Assembly (NCBI RefSeq): GCF_014645895.1
Contig: NZ_BMMP01000019.1
Coordinates: 38,263-102,262, forward strand
Direction: 5' to 3'
Source: Streptomyces daqingensis
GTDB taxonomy: Bacteria > Actinomycetota > Actinomycetes > Streptomycetales > Streptomycetaceae
DNA length: 64,000 nucleotides
Part shown: piece after piece, positions 35,683 through 43,618 of the stretch
Layout: each line of letters opens with the position of its first letter
Position numbering within the stretch: the stretch's first letter is position 1
Notes under the pieces: model-generated
What the model saw: only the letters and a program-made list of their open reading frames with translations
The model's database searches: none
Told to the model about the DNA's origin: nothing
Made by a program: the position numbers and the translations under genes

Positions 35683-35906
35683 TGTTGCTACCTCGGCGTA
35701 TCTGCTGGCGCCAGCCGCTCCTGCTCTCTCGACAAGACCGGGTGCGGTGCATAGGGCGCGGTGGCGATAGCCGACTTCGACGGAGCGGTGTGCGGCAGGC
35801 CCGCGACGCCCCTGTGCCGGACTACTGGTGCACTCCCGAGTACGCCCGACGGGAACTGAGCCGCCTGGCCGAATTGGCCGAGCAGCGGAATCTCATGCCG
35901 CCGTAG
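35682..35906 (+). CDS. Small hypothetical protein
   Basis: A 74-aa basic protein with ATG 35682 overlapping the preceding TGA (an in-frame GTG lies just before). The N-terminus is Arg/Leu-rich; the C-terminus YCTPEYARRELSRLAELAEQ-like stretch is a predicted amphipathic helix. Not recognised. It is accepted as a gene mainly because of the tight coupling with its neighbours. Confidence 0.45.
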   Translation: MLLPRRICWRQPLLLSRQDRVRCIGRGGDSRLRRSGVRQARDAPVPDYWCTPEYARRELSRLAELAEQRNLMPP

Positions 35907-36099
35907 CGGCGAGAACGCGCGCAACAACCTCAGACACGAGACCGGGCCACCCCGCGAACCCTGGCAGGCAGGGGGTGACCCGGCAGAGATCCCGCAGGAC
36001 CTCGATGCCGATGGTATCGGGGCTGCGGGCATGCTCATGTCCCCGCGGCTCGCACAGAGAGATCTGAGCAAGTCACTGCGAAAGGTGGGGAGTTGAGCC

Positions 36100-36393
36100 G
36101 TGTACGACTCGCATGAAGCTGGCTCGGCAAGCGACGAGATCGATCCCGACTCGGTCTTGTGGGTACGCGGGGTCGACTACGTCGCCGGCTGGCGCGATGC
36201 ACGAGACGCTGGGACGGAACTCCTTGATGCGATGCAGGCGGCAGGAATGGACACCCACGGGCTGACCGTGCAAGCCGACGCCTATGCAGACGGCGGGGGC
36301 ATGGTCCGACTTTCATGCTCCCCGGCGCTGGCAAGGGAGCTGGCACTGCTGTCCAGAGTCAAGGCCTTTCGCTTCCGTAGGCGCGTCAGTTGA
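36100..36393 (+). CDS. Hypothetical protein, 97 aa
   Basis: GTG 36100 has GGTGGGGAG 8 nt upstream. The 97-aa acidic protein has W-x-R-G-V-D-Y-V-A-G-W near residue 21, a helix and an ending VRLSCSPALARELALL that looks like a small alpha/beta domain. No family is recognised. It is convergent with the DUF4041 gene, 12 bp away. Confidence 0.55.
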   Translation: MYDSHEAGSASDEIDPDSVLWVRGVDYVAGWRDARDAGTELLDAMQAAGMDTHGLTVQADAYADGGGMVRLSCSPALARELALLSRVKAFRFRRRVS

Positions 36394-36405
36394 CGTTCCG
36401 GAGGG

Positions 36406-38076
36406 TCACGAGGGGGTCGTGCTTGCTCTCCACTCCGGTGCTTCGGGGTCCTCCCTGAACTCCAGCAGGTGTTGTCCTGCAAAGCGCTCGAGTGCCTCGC
36501 GGACCTCTGATGGGCGGACGTAGAAGAACTCCCGGCGGACGTTGACCCGGTTGACCCGGCGGTCCTCGAACTCCTCGTGGAGTTTGCGCTCGAGGCCGAC
36601 CGCATCTTCGCTGAAGATCAAGGCGTGTACGTCGAAGCGGAACGGTACTGAGGCGTCGCCGAGTTCGTTGACGCGGTCCATGGGTTCCAGCCGGCGGGTC
36701 AAGCCGATCTTGACCATGCGCTCGCCGAAGGCGCCGATGTTGGAGATGACGTACACGTAGCCGGCACGGATGTTGGCCTCCCGGGCGTCCACCGCGGCCA
36801 TTGAGGCTTCGATTTCGGCGAGCTTGTCTCGCAACTCCGCTGCGCCTGCGCTGTCATGTGTTCCTGAGGCGCGCAGTCGCTCGAGTGCCGACTGATAGTG
36901 CTGCCGTTCCTTGTCCAGACGGCTCCGCTCGCGATCCAGCTCTCTCTGAAGTCGCTCTTCTTCGCGCTGCTGCTCTCGCAGTTCACGCCGCCGCTCCTTC
37001 TCCTCCTCCTGCTTGGCGAGATGGTCGGCAGTCAGTTCCAATTCGCGCACGCGGAGACGGTGGTACTCGTCCGAGATGCGGATGTGCATCGTGGCACCAA
37101 GGCGGGCGATGGTCTGGCGGGACTTCTCGAGCCGGTCGATGAGGGAGGCCAGGCGGTGCGGGCGCATGGTTCGCACGGCGTTGTCGGCTTCGGCGTTGTA
37201 CGCGCGCAACATGAGCTTGGAGAAGTCACGCACCATCTTCCTGCCCTGGGACAGCGACCCGTTGACGTGCCAGTCCGTAGCCGCCAGCACCGCACGGTTG
37301 TCCCTGGCCAGGGTCTTGACCTGGTCCTTAAGGGTGCTCAGCGCGGACTTGTAGGCGACCGCGTCCGCTAGAGGATGCCGGTACTCGTAGATCCCGGCTT
37401 CCTGAAGCATGGCTGCTTCTTCGGTGTGTACCACCTGGCCGCGGAGTTGATCCAGGCGCTCCTGGGCCCTCGATGTCTCTGCCTGGATGTCCGCGGCCCG
37501 GCGCACCAGGTCGTCATACGTCTGCCGTTCGCTGGCGAGCGCCTGATGCAGCTGATCGGAGGCTCGGTCGATCTTGGCGAGCAGCAACTCGTCTGCCTCC
37601 TGGTAGGAGGCGCGAAGACGTTCGGTGTCGACGACAAGAGTGGCCGCTTCTTCGCCCTGCACGCGCGAGAGTTGCTGGTACAGGGCGTTCTTCTCGGAGC
37701 CTTGCCGGGCGTGCTCGGCCTGTAAGCGCTGCAACTCAACCGTGAGTCGCTCCACCTCGGCTTCCGCCTGCTTGCGCTTCCTGCCGAAGACGCCCGGACT
37801 GCCGTTAGATCTTGCCGGGGGAACAGGCGATCCGCCGTACGGAGAGGCAGCAGGGGACTGCTGTGGGACCGGCTGGGGAGGACCGGTCGCAGATTCCACG
37901 GGTACCCATAGTTGCCAGCCCTCAGGCGGCGCAGGCCAGGAAGGGTCTGGTTGCCAATCGGCTGGCGGCACCCAGCCCTGCGGGGGTTGAGGCCAGGAAG
38001 GTGGTGGGTTGAAGCGAAATGACAAAGGATCTCCCACAACATCGAGATGGTTGACTAATGTATCAACTTGCGACAT
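36406..38076 (-). CDS. DUF4041 / T5orf172 (GIY-YIG superfamily) protein
   Basis: A 556-aa protein in three parts. Residues about 20-75 are Pro/Trp-rich with repeated WP-PP-GW units, a type of N-terminal segment seen in actinobacterial proteins. Residues about 100-440 are largely coiled coil, including DUF4041. The C-terminus (about 455-540) is a T5orf172/Mug113 GIY-YIG nuclease-like domain: GYVYVISN, then KIGLTRR and the metal-binding Glu in LERKLHEEF. Such proteins are frequent on phages and elements, and their DNA-cleaving role is inferred. ATG 38076 follows an AT-rich stretch; the frame upstream is not coding-like. Divergent from the DUF3883 gene. Confidence 0.82.
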   Translation of the reverse strand: MSQVDTLVNHLDVVGDPLSFRFNPPPSWPQPPQGWVPPADWQPDPSWPAPPEGWQLWVPVESATGPPQPVPQQSPAASPYGGSPVPPARSNGSPGVFGRKRKQAEAEVERLTVELQRLQAEHARQGSEKNALYQQLSRVQGEEAATLVVDTERLRASYQEADELLLAKIDRASDQLHQALASERQTYDDLVRRAADIQAETSRAQERLDQLRGQVVHTEEAAMLQEAGIYEYRHPLADAVAYKSALSTLKDQVKTLARDNRAVLAATDWHVNGSLSQGRKMVRDFSKLMLRAYNAEADNAVRTMRPHRLASLIDRLEKSRQTIARLGATMHIRISDEYHRLRVRELELTADHLAKQEEEKERRRELREQQREEERLQRELDRERSRLDKERQHYQSALERLRASGTHDSAGAAELRDKLAEIEASMAAVDAREANIRAGYVYVISNIGAFGERMVKIGLTRRLEPMDRVNELGDASVPFRFDVHALIFSEDAVGLERKLHEEFEDRRVNRVNVRREFFYVRPSEVREALERFAGQHLLEFREDPEAPEWRASTTPS

Positions 38077-38274
38077 GTGAGAACTTAAAAAGGTTGTAGG
38101 AGCATATAAGCAGAAGCATGGCGTATGCCGTCTGGGATCACTGGCAGGCGACGATCGAAACCAAGAGGGTCGCAGCGTCTCGCGCTGTGGGTTGCCGCAG
38201 ACCGGACTCGAGTGCAGCGGCCGACGAGCCCTGCAAAGCACCAACTGTCGTACGCCACAGCTAAGTTGGGCCGC

Positions 38275-39234
38275 ATGGAAACGGCTTCCTTCCTGATGGT
38301 CCACGTCGGTCAGAGCACCAAGTCCCAGCGGAACCTGCAACACGGGATCGATACGTGCTCTTGGGGGTTTCCTCGATGGAAGCCGGAGTATCGCTCGGCC
38401 CGTCCGCGGTTTGCTGTGCTTGCCACAGGTGTGGCACCTCGCATGCAGCTCGAGGAGTGGGTAGCCCAGAAGATCACGGTGTATCTCTTCGAGGTGCGTG
38501 AGAGCTTCTATGCGGCAGAGGCGCCGCACTGGCCCGACGAGGAGGCCGAGCGCGTCATCAAGTACCCCGTGCGCTTCGGCATCGAACCGTTGGTGGTGAT
38601 TGACGACGTCCGGCTCGATGAAGACGGGCCGCTGGGTCTTGCCGGCAGTGACGCCGTGCGGCGCTCAGGGACCCAGCAGGGTATCGGGATGCTAGTCGAC
38701 ATGAACCCTCAACCGTTGCTAGATGCGGCTGGGATCCATGCGGACTGGGCGGAGCGGCAAATGGTGCCTCTCGGTAGCACGCCAGGGGTCACAGCGGAGC
38801 AGGTGGAGGACCGCAAGCCCCCGAAGCGTAGGCGCCACGGAGCCGGCTTCGTCTCCGACCCGAAGAAGCGCAAGGCCATCGAACTGCATGCGGAAACCAT
38901 GGCAGTTGCTCACTACGTCTCGGAAGGGTGGGCTGTCGAACGGCTCGGCAAGCCCTACGACCTTCACTGCACTCGCGGCAGTGAAGAGCGACGCGTCGAG
39001 GTGAAGGGGACGACGGGTGCCGCTACGAACGTCGAACTGACGATCAACGAAGTCGAACATGCGCGGAATCCGCTCCACACGGTGGACCTGTACGTGGTGA
39101 GCGACATCAAGGTGGATGTGCGGACCGATCCCTATGGGACGGCTGGGGGCAGAGTGTTGCACCTTCACGACTGGCAGCCGGCTGACGAGGACCTCAGGCC
39201 GAGGAGCTTCGAGTACCGGCTGCCCCTCTCATAG
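38275..39234 (+). CDS. EVE-like plus DUF3883 (PD-D/ExK-type) protein
   Basis: A 319-aa protein from ATG 38275. The first ~115 residues look like an EVE/PUA-type base-reader fold: CSWGF, a middle strand with RFAVLATG, and HWPDE...KYPVRFG. The C-terminal part (about 195-300) is a DUF3883 domain with a restriction-endonuclease-like core: Asp229 in YDL and E242-V-K244 in VEVKG. EVE and DUF3883 modules are each linked to modification-dependent restriction and defence islands. The combination suggests recognition of a modified base with cleavage by the second domain. EVE assignment is tentative; the DUF3883 call is firmer. Confidence 0.7.
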   Translation: METASFLMVHVGQSTKSQRNLQHGIDTCSWGFPRWKPEYRSARPRFAVLATGVAPRMQLEEWVAQKITVYLFEVRESFYAAEAPHWPDEEAERVIKYPVRFGIEPLVVIDDVRLDEDGPLGLAGSDAVRRSGTQQGIGMLVDMNPQPLLDAAGIHADWAERQMVPLGSTPGVTAEQVEDRKPPKRRRHGAGFVSDPKKRKAIELHAETMAVAHYVSEGWAVERLGKPYDLHCTRGSEERRVEVKGTTGAATNVELTINEVEHARNPLHTVDLYVVSDIKVDVRTDPYGTAGGRVLHLHDWQPADEDLRPRSFEYRLPLS

Positions 39235-39305
39235 GTCCGCGGCTCGCTCAGCCGGTTTCCGCTGGGGCCGCATGTCGTCCACCACGGCTCGTTTGGAGAT
39301 TTCTC

Positions 39306-41174
39306 TTGCCCTTCCTTCGCATGTCTGCACGCACGCTGTTCGAAAGAGGCAATGGTGGTGGCCTCGCCGATGAGCTCGCCCAGCAATACCGCTCCGCTCT
39401 CTATCGACTCCCCTCGCCAGGGGAGTACCGCTCATGGGTGAACAGCCTTCCGGCGTTGGCAGCGGTCCTGCGCGATGCCGAGCTTGATGACGTCGAAGTT
39501 CTCATCGAGCAGAAACTGCCCCTCACCAGTTTGCGTGCGGATGCCATCCTCGCTGGCTCCCATCCGACGACTGGAAGGCCTTCCTACGTCGTCGTCGAGC
39601 TGAAGCAATGGAGTGCGGCGCGACTCGTCCCAGAGGCTGACGACCTCTGTCTGGTCGAGGGCAGTCGCAACCACGCGTCGTTGCATCCCGTCGCCCAGGT
39701 GCGTCGCTACTGCGACTACCTACAGGACTTCACGAACCTGCTCAGCGATGAGGAAGACGTTGTGACCGGTGTGGCTTACCTGCACAACGCTGCCGATCAG
39801 GACGTCGATGATCTGTTCACCATGGCTGAGGCGAAGGCTCAGCTCTTCACGGAGACAACCCGCGGCGCACTCATCCGCTACCTGCAGACCCGACTGTCCC
39901 CTCAGAGCGGCTCTCTGGAAGCGGACGATCTGCTGAACAGTCCCGTCGCTCCGGGTAGACAACTGATGCGAGTAGCCGCAGACGAGATCATCCGAGGTGA
40001 CAACTTCCGCCTCATGGATGAGCAACAGATTGCCGTGTCCCTGGTCAAGCGAGCGGTGGACCGGTCGCGCACATCCGATCAGAAGGAAGTCATCGTCATA
40101 TCAGGGGGCCCAGGTTCGGGCAAAAGCCTCATCGCTTTGCATCTCATGGGCCACCTCTTCCGGAACCTCCGCACTGCTTTCCATGCGACCGGGTCCAAGT
40201 CCTTCACCACCACGCTTCGACACGTGGGCGGTCAAACGAACGACCGAATCCCCAAGATCTTCCGCTACTTCAACGACTTCGAGCGGGCAGAACGTAACGG
40301 TCTCGACGTCCTGATCTGCGACGAGGCACACCGCATGCGGTTGCGGTCGTCAGGATCCAACGCACCGGCTTCAGACGGGAACCATCGGAGGCAAGTAGAG
40401 GAACTCATAGACGCCGCCAGAGTTCCCGTTTTCCTGCTCGACCAGCACCAAGTGGTGCGGCCCGGGGAGATGGGAAGCGTCAAGGACATCGATCGGGCCG
40501 CACACGCCCGGGGATGCCTTGTTCGCCACGTCGATCTCAACAACCAGTTCCGGCTCGGTGGTAGCCGTGCCTACGAGCACTGGGTTCTCCGCCTCCTTGG
40601 GCTGGAGGCTGGCGGCCCTGTCCCTTGGGAGCCCGACGGCAACTTCAACGTACTGATCGCCGACTCACCACAGGAGATGGAGCAGTACCTCCGCGCTCAG
40701 CACGACGCAGGGTATGCGACTCGCATGACAGCCGGCTTCTGCTGGCCGTGGAGTGCTCCGCGGAATGACGGCAGCCTTGTCGAAGATGTGGTCATCGGAG
40801 ACTGGCGTAAGCCCTGGAACGCCAAGACGATCGCCCCCGGAGCGCCCGCATCTTCGCTATGGGCGACAGAACAAGGAGGCTTCGGTCAGATCGGCTGCAT
40901 CTATACGGCGCAGGGGTTCGAGTACCCCTGGAACGGCGTGATCTTCGGCTCAGACCTGGTATGGCGCAACGACAGGTGGGAATCCAACAAAGCTGAAAGC
41001 TGGGATGGCAGCTTGACGAGAACCTCTCCCCAAGAGTTTCACCAACTCGTGCGCAACACGTACAAGGTGCTGCTCACACGCGGCATGGCCGGCACCGTTC
41101 TGTACTCAACCGATCCCGAGACCCAAGCCAAGTTGCGGAGCCTCGTCGCTGCAGGCACCGCGGAAAGTTTGTAA
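39306..41174 (+). CDS. DUF2075-type superfamily 1 helicase with N-terminal nuclease-like domain
   Basis: A 622-aa protein. N-terminal residues about 60-105 carry D79 and E98-L-K100, a PD-(D/E)xK-like nuclease core. Walker A GGPGSGKS is at 267-274 and Walker B DVLICDEAH at 334-342. Further helicase motifs (LDQHQ, QFR, and a C-terminal YTAQGFE...VLLTRG) match the DUF2075 group of DNA/RNA helicase-like ATPases. TTG 39306 is preferred for its GGAG 7 nt upstream; ATG 39321 is the alternative. It follows the DUF3883 gene by 71 bp, so the two may act together as a defence pair. Confidence 0.85.
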   Translation: MPFLRMSARTLFERGNGGGLADELAQQYRSALYRLPSPGEYRSWVNSLPALAAVLRDAELDDVEVLIEQKLPLTSLRADAILAGSHPTTGRPSYVVVELKQWSAARLVPEADDLCLVEGSRNHASLHPVAQVRRYCDYLQDFTNLLSDEEDVVTGVAYLHNAADQDVDDLFTMAEAKAQLFTETTRGALIRYLQTRLSPQSGSLEADDLLNSPVAPGRQLMRVAADEIIRGDNFRLMDEQQIAVSLVKRAVDRSRTSDQKEVIVISGGPGSGKSLIALHLMGHLFRNLRTAFHATGSKSFTTTLRHVGGQTNDRIPKIFRYFNDFERAERNGLDVLICDEAHRMRLRSSGSNAPASDGNHRRQVEELIDAARVPVFLLDQHQVVRPGEMGSVKDIDRAAHARGCLVRHVDLNNQFRLGGSRAYEHWVLRLLGLEAGGPVPWEPDGNFNVLIADSPQEMEQYLRAQHDAGYATRMTAGFCWPWSAPRNDGSLVEDVVIGDWRKPWNAKTIAPGAPASSLWATEQGGFGQIGCIYTAQGFEYPWNGVIFGSDLVWRNDRWESNKAESWDGSLTRTSPQEFHQLVRNTYKVLLTRGMAGTVLYSTDPETQAKLRSLVAAGTAESL

Positions 41175-41177
41175 GCA

Positions 41178-41693
41178 TCACCCCTCCGCTTCCGGAGGGC
41201 GGATGATGGGTCGGCGAGCAAGCTGTCCACGCACGTGGTGTGCAGCGACTTCCAGGTACTTGTCGATCGCTGTCCGGGCCATGTCGTCTCGCGACTCCAG
41301 GTCCGCCTTATCCACAGCTCGATGCATGTCGCCTGCGCAGTCGAAGGCGGTTTGTGCGTCGTGTAGGAGGTCGACATCGTTGAAGAGCAGTCGAACGTGC
41401 GCGAGAGCTTGCCAAGCGACGGTACGCCGCCGGTAGGACTCGGTACGCGCAGCCAAGGCGGCAGGGCTATCCCAGTCCTCGTGAGCCCGGTGCCATCTTG
41501 CGTGCTGAGCCGACCGATACTCGTGCAGAGCCGTGGCGAGGTCCTTGCTCGACGTCAACTGCTCCTGTCGGAGCCTCTCTTCACGCTGAAACTGCTCGCT
41601 TCGCTCAGCTGTGCGCTTCTGGATGAGGAAGGACGCGCCAGCTCCCAACAAGGTCCCGATCACGGCGATGAGTGAGGTCAGCACAGCCTGCAT
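41178..41693 (-). CDS. Membrane-anchored helical protein
   Basis: A 171-aa protein from ATG 41693: one N-terminal membrane helix (about 3-23, Gly/Ala/Leu-rich) followed by a long helical, charged domain with a QKRTAERSEQFQREERLRQEQ coiled-coil start. The stop lies 4 bp after the convergent helicase stop. It looks like the protein at 42553-43071 (same layout, similar size). Such small anchored proteins could be effectors or sensors of the neighbouring defence genes. No family is recognised. Confidence 0.6.
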   Translation of the reverse strand: MQAVLTSLIAVIGTLLGAGASFLIQKRTAERSEQFQREERLRQEQLTSSKDLATALHEYRSAQHARWHRAHEDWDSPAALAARTESYRRRTVAWQALAHVRLLFNDVDLLHDAQTAFDCAGDMHRAVDKADLESRDDMARTAIDKYLEVAAHHVRGQLARRPIIRPPEAEG

Positions 41694-41978
41694 AGCCGCC
41701 AGGACAGCAAAGCCCTGTGCCTTCTGACACCAGAGGCAGGGCAGTTGGCGCATATCCGCTGCCCGATGGCCGGAGAGGAGCGGCGCTGCACGCAACGATG
41801 TGCGATCACAATGACTCCTCCGATTCGAAACCTGTCGCTTCGTGCCATGGGTCTCGGCGCTCTGAGCTTGGGAATCACTGGCGGTTAGAAGGCTTTGGCC
41901 GCCTGGCCAGGCGGAATGGTTGTCCGCAGCCCGCCCTGCGCTCGGAAGATTCACCGTTGTTGACCGCTGTTCTCCGCT

Positions 41979-42242
41979 CTATCTGGTGCGCTTCTGGTCC
42001 AACAGCCGTGCGGGGAACTGGCGTTGCACCTCGCCCACTTCTCGGGAGAAGCCCAGAGCGAGGGCCGCAGCGAGCACTACGAGCAGATTTGCGATTACGG
42101 CAACGATCACCGGAACCACCTCCCCTTCAAGCCAAACGGCGAGGGCGAACAGCCAACTCATGGTGAACAGGCCAAACGCGACTTTCCGAAGCCAGGGTGC
42201 CCAACTGCGGCCTGCGATTCCGCCTTTGCATCGCCCCGACAT
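41979..42242 (-). CDS. Possible small two-helix membrane protein
   Basis: An 87-aa open frame with two hydrophobic helices (about 23-38 and 42-64) and a charged C-terminus. Codon usage is moderately GC3-rich. The ribosome site is weak, so an internal Met at residue 28 could be the true start. It may be real, given the membrane proteins on both sides, but is not proved. Confidence 0.4.
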   Translation of the reverse strand: MSGRCKGGIAGRSWAPWLRKVAFGLFTMSWLFALAVWLEGEVVPVIVAVIANLLVVLAAALALGFSREVGEVQRQFPARLLDQKRTR

Positions 42243-42552
42243 CGGATGGTTCCGAGAGGCCGGCGAAGCGCAACGCCAGCCAACACTGTACCGGGGACGG
42301 TCACACGACCCTGACAGACCTCCGGCCGTTGGATCGCGGCACGCGAGCCTGCCAGGTGAGTCCTCCGGGCGCAGGCACGGCGGTACCAGCGTCGCCGATC
42401 AACTGCAGCACCCCCTGGCCAAAGCCGTGCAATGACAGTCACCATCCAGCATCGACTGTCAACAGCGGCCAACCTCGCAGGGCCCAGAGACGGCCCGAGG
42501 ATCGAACTTGTGGTCTGGTGACGTCAGCCCTGAACCTCCACACTTCAATGAC

Positions 42553-43071
42553 ATGGGGGACAACGGATTGTGGATCGCAACGCTCACGGGCTTCACGGCT
42601 GTGCTAGCGAGCTGGGTGACCAGCCGCGGGCACACGCGAGCCGCACAGTTGCAAGCCGAGGCAGCAGCATCCATTCAAGAGAAGGCGCGACGAGACGAAG
42701 TGAGACGGACGTCGTACCTCGCCTTCCTTGAGCAAGCCCACCTCATGGGCAGTGAGTACCGCCGTACTCCAACCATCCTCAGCGTTGAAGATCACCAGGA
42801 ACGCAACGGGCGCCTTACCGAGCATCGGGCACGCTTACGCGAGCTCTATGGATCCTTTACCAAGAGCTGCGACACAGTGACCGTCTACGGCCACACCAGC
42901 GCGATCCTAGATGCATGCGACGGAGTCTCTACTGCCTCGACGGCGGTGTACGTGGCCGTCGGCGAGATCGCGGAAGGAACACGGCCCGCCGCATCGTTCT
43001 CCGGAGTTCTTAACGACTACTGGTCAGCGGTTAGCGTCTTCATCGATGCTGTGCGCCAGGACGCGCCGTGA
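42553..43071 (+). CDS. Membrane-anchored hypothetical protein
   Basis: A protein of 172 aa from ATG 42553 (an in-frame GTG at 42508 would add 15 residues). A membrane helix (about 4-22) is followed by a helical domain with EAAASIQEKARRDEVRRTSYL, predicted coiled coil, and a C-terminal helix near ...FIDAVRQD. The layout mirrors 41178-41693. No ribosome site is evident before either start. Function unknown. Confidence 0.6.
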   Translation: MGDNGLWIATLTGFTAVLASWVTSRGHTRAAQLQAEAAASIQEKARRDEVRRTSYLAFLEQAHLMGSEYRRTPTILSVEDHQERNGRLTEHRARLRELYGSFTKSCDTVTVYGHTSAILDACDGVSTASTAVYVAVGEIAEGTRPAASFSGVLNDYWSAVSVFIDAVRQDAP

Positions 43072-43618
43072 TGCGCCGGCATGTCCAGTTGGCCCTCATC
43101 CAAGCTCCGTGCGTTCTGCACCGCCCTTGACTCCATGCGGCGGCCAGGGCCTCAGAGCGACGTTCTGTTGGGCGTTGAGCTGCTGTTGAGGGCTATTCAA
43201 GAACGTCACTGTCCGGCCTCGTTGGCGTCAAAATGGGCGTCAGCATCGCCAGGAGAGCCCCCCGCCGGCCGCTTGCTCCCCCCCAGAAAAGGTAGCCGAG
43301 TCTGCAGGTCAAAGCTGAGGTGGTGCACGCGTGCCTGCTCCAGTGAGCTGCCGGTGTTCGGGGGCGTGCATGGCGTGTGGCCCCCGGTAGGTCCCAACAC
43401 CTCGACGATCTTCAGGTCTCGCGAATCCCACGTGTCGGACCCGCCATGAGGTGCAACCTCAGCGCCGTAACGGCCGTGTCGCAATTGACAGATGCGGTGC
43501 GACCTGCATGAACCAGTCTCTGCTAGTGCCCTCTTCGCTACGGGGGCCGCTTCAGGTAACTTGCGATACAAGTCACATTGCACCTGGGGGCGAGGTGCCC
43601 TGACTGAGGGGAGTCGCG
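43072..43618. other. Gene-poor stretch before the P-loop ATPase
   Basis: No convincing gene is seen. A minus-strand open frame (43206-43640) lacks codon bias and a ribosome site and overlaps the ATPase start. The composition falls toward the AT-richer ATPase gene, as at a recombination joint. Confidence 0.5.
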
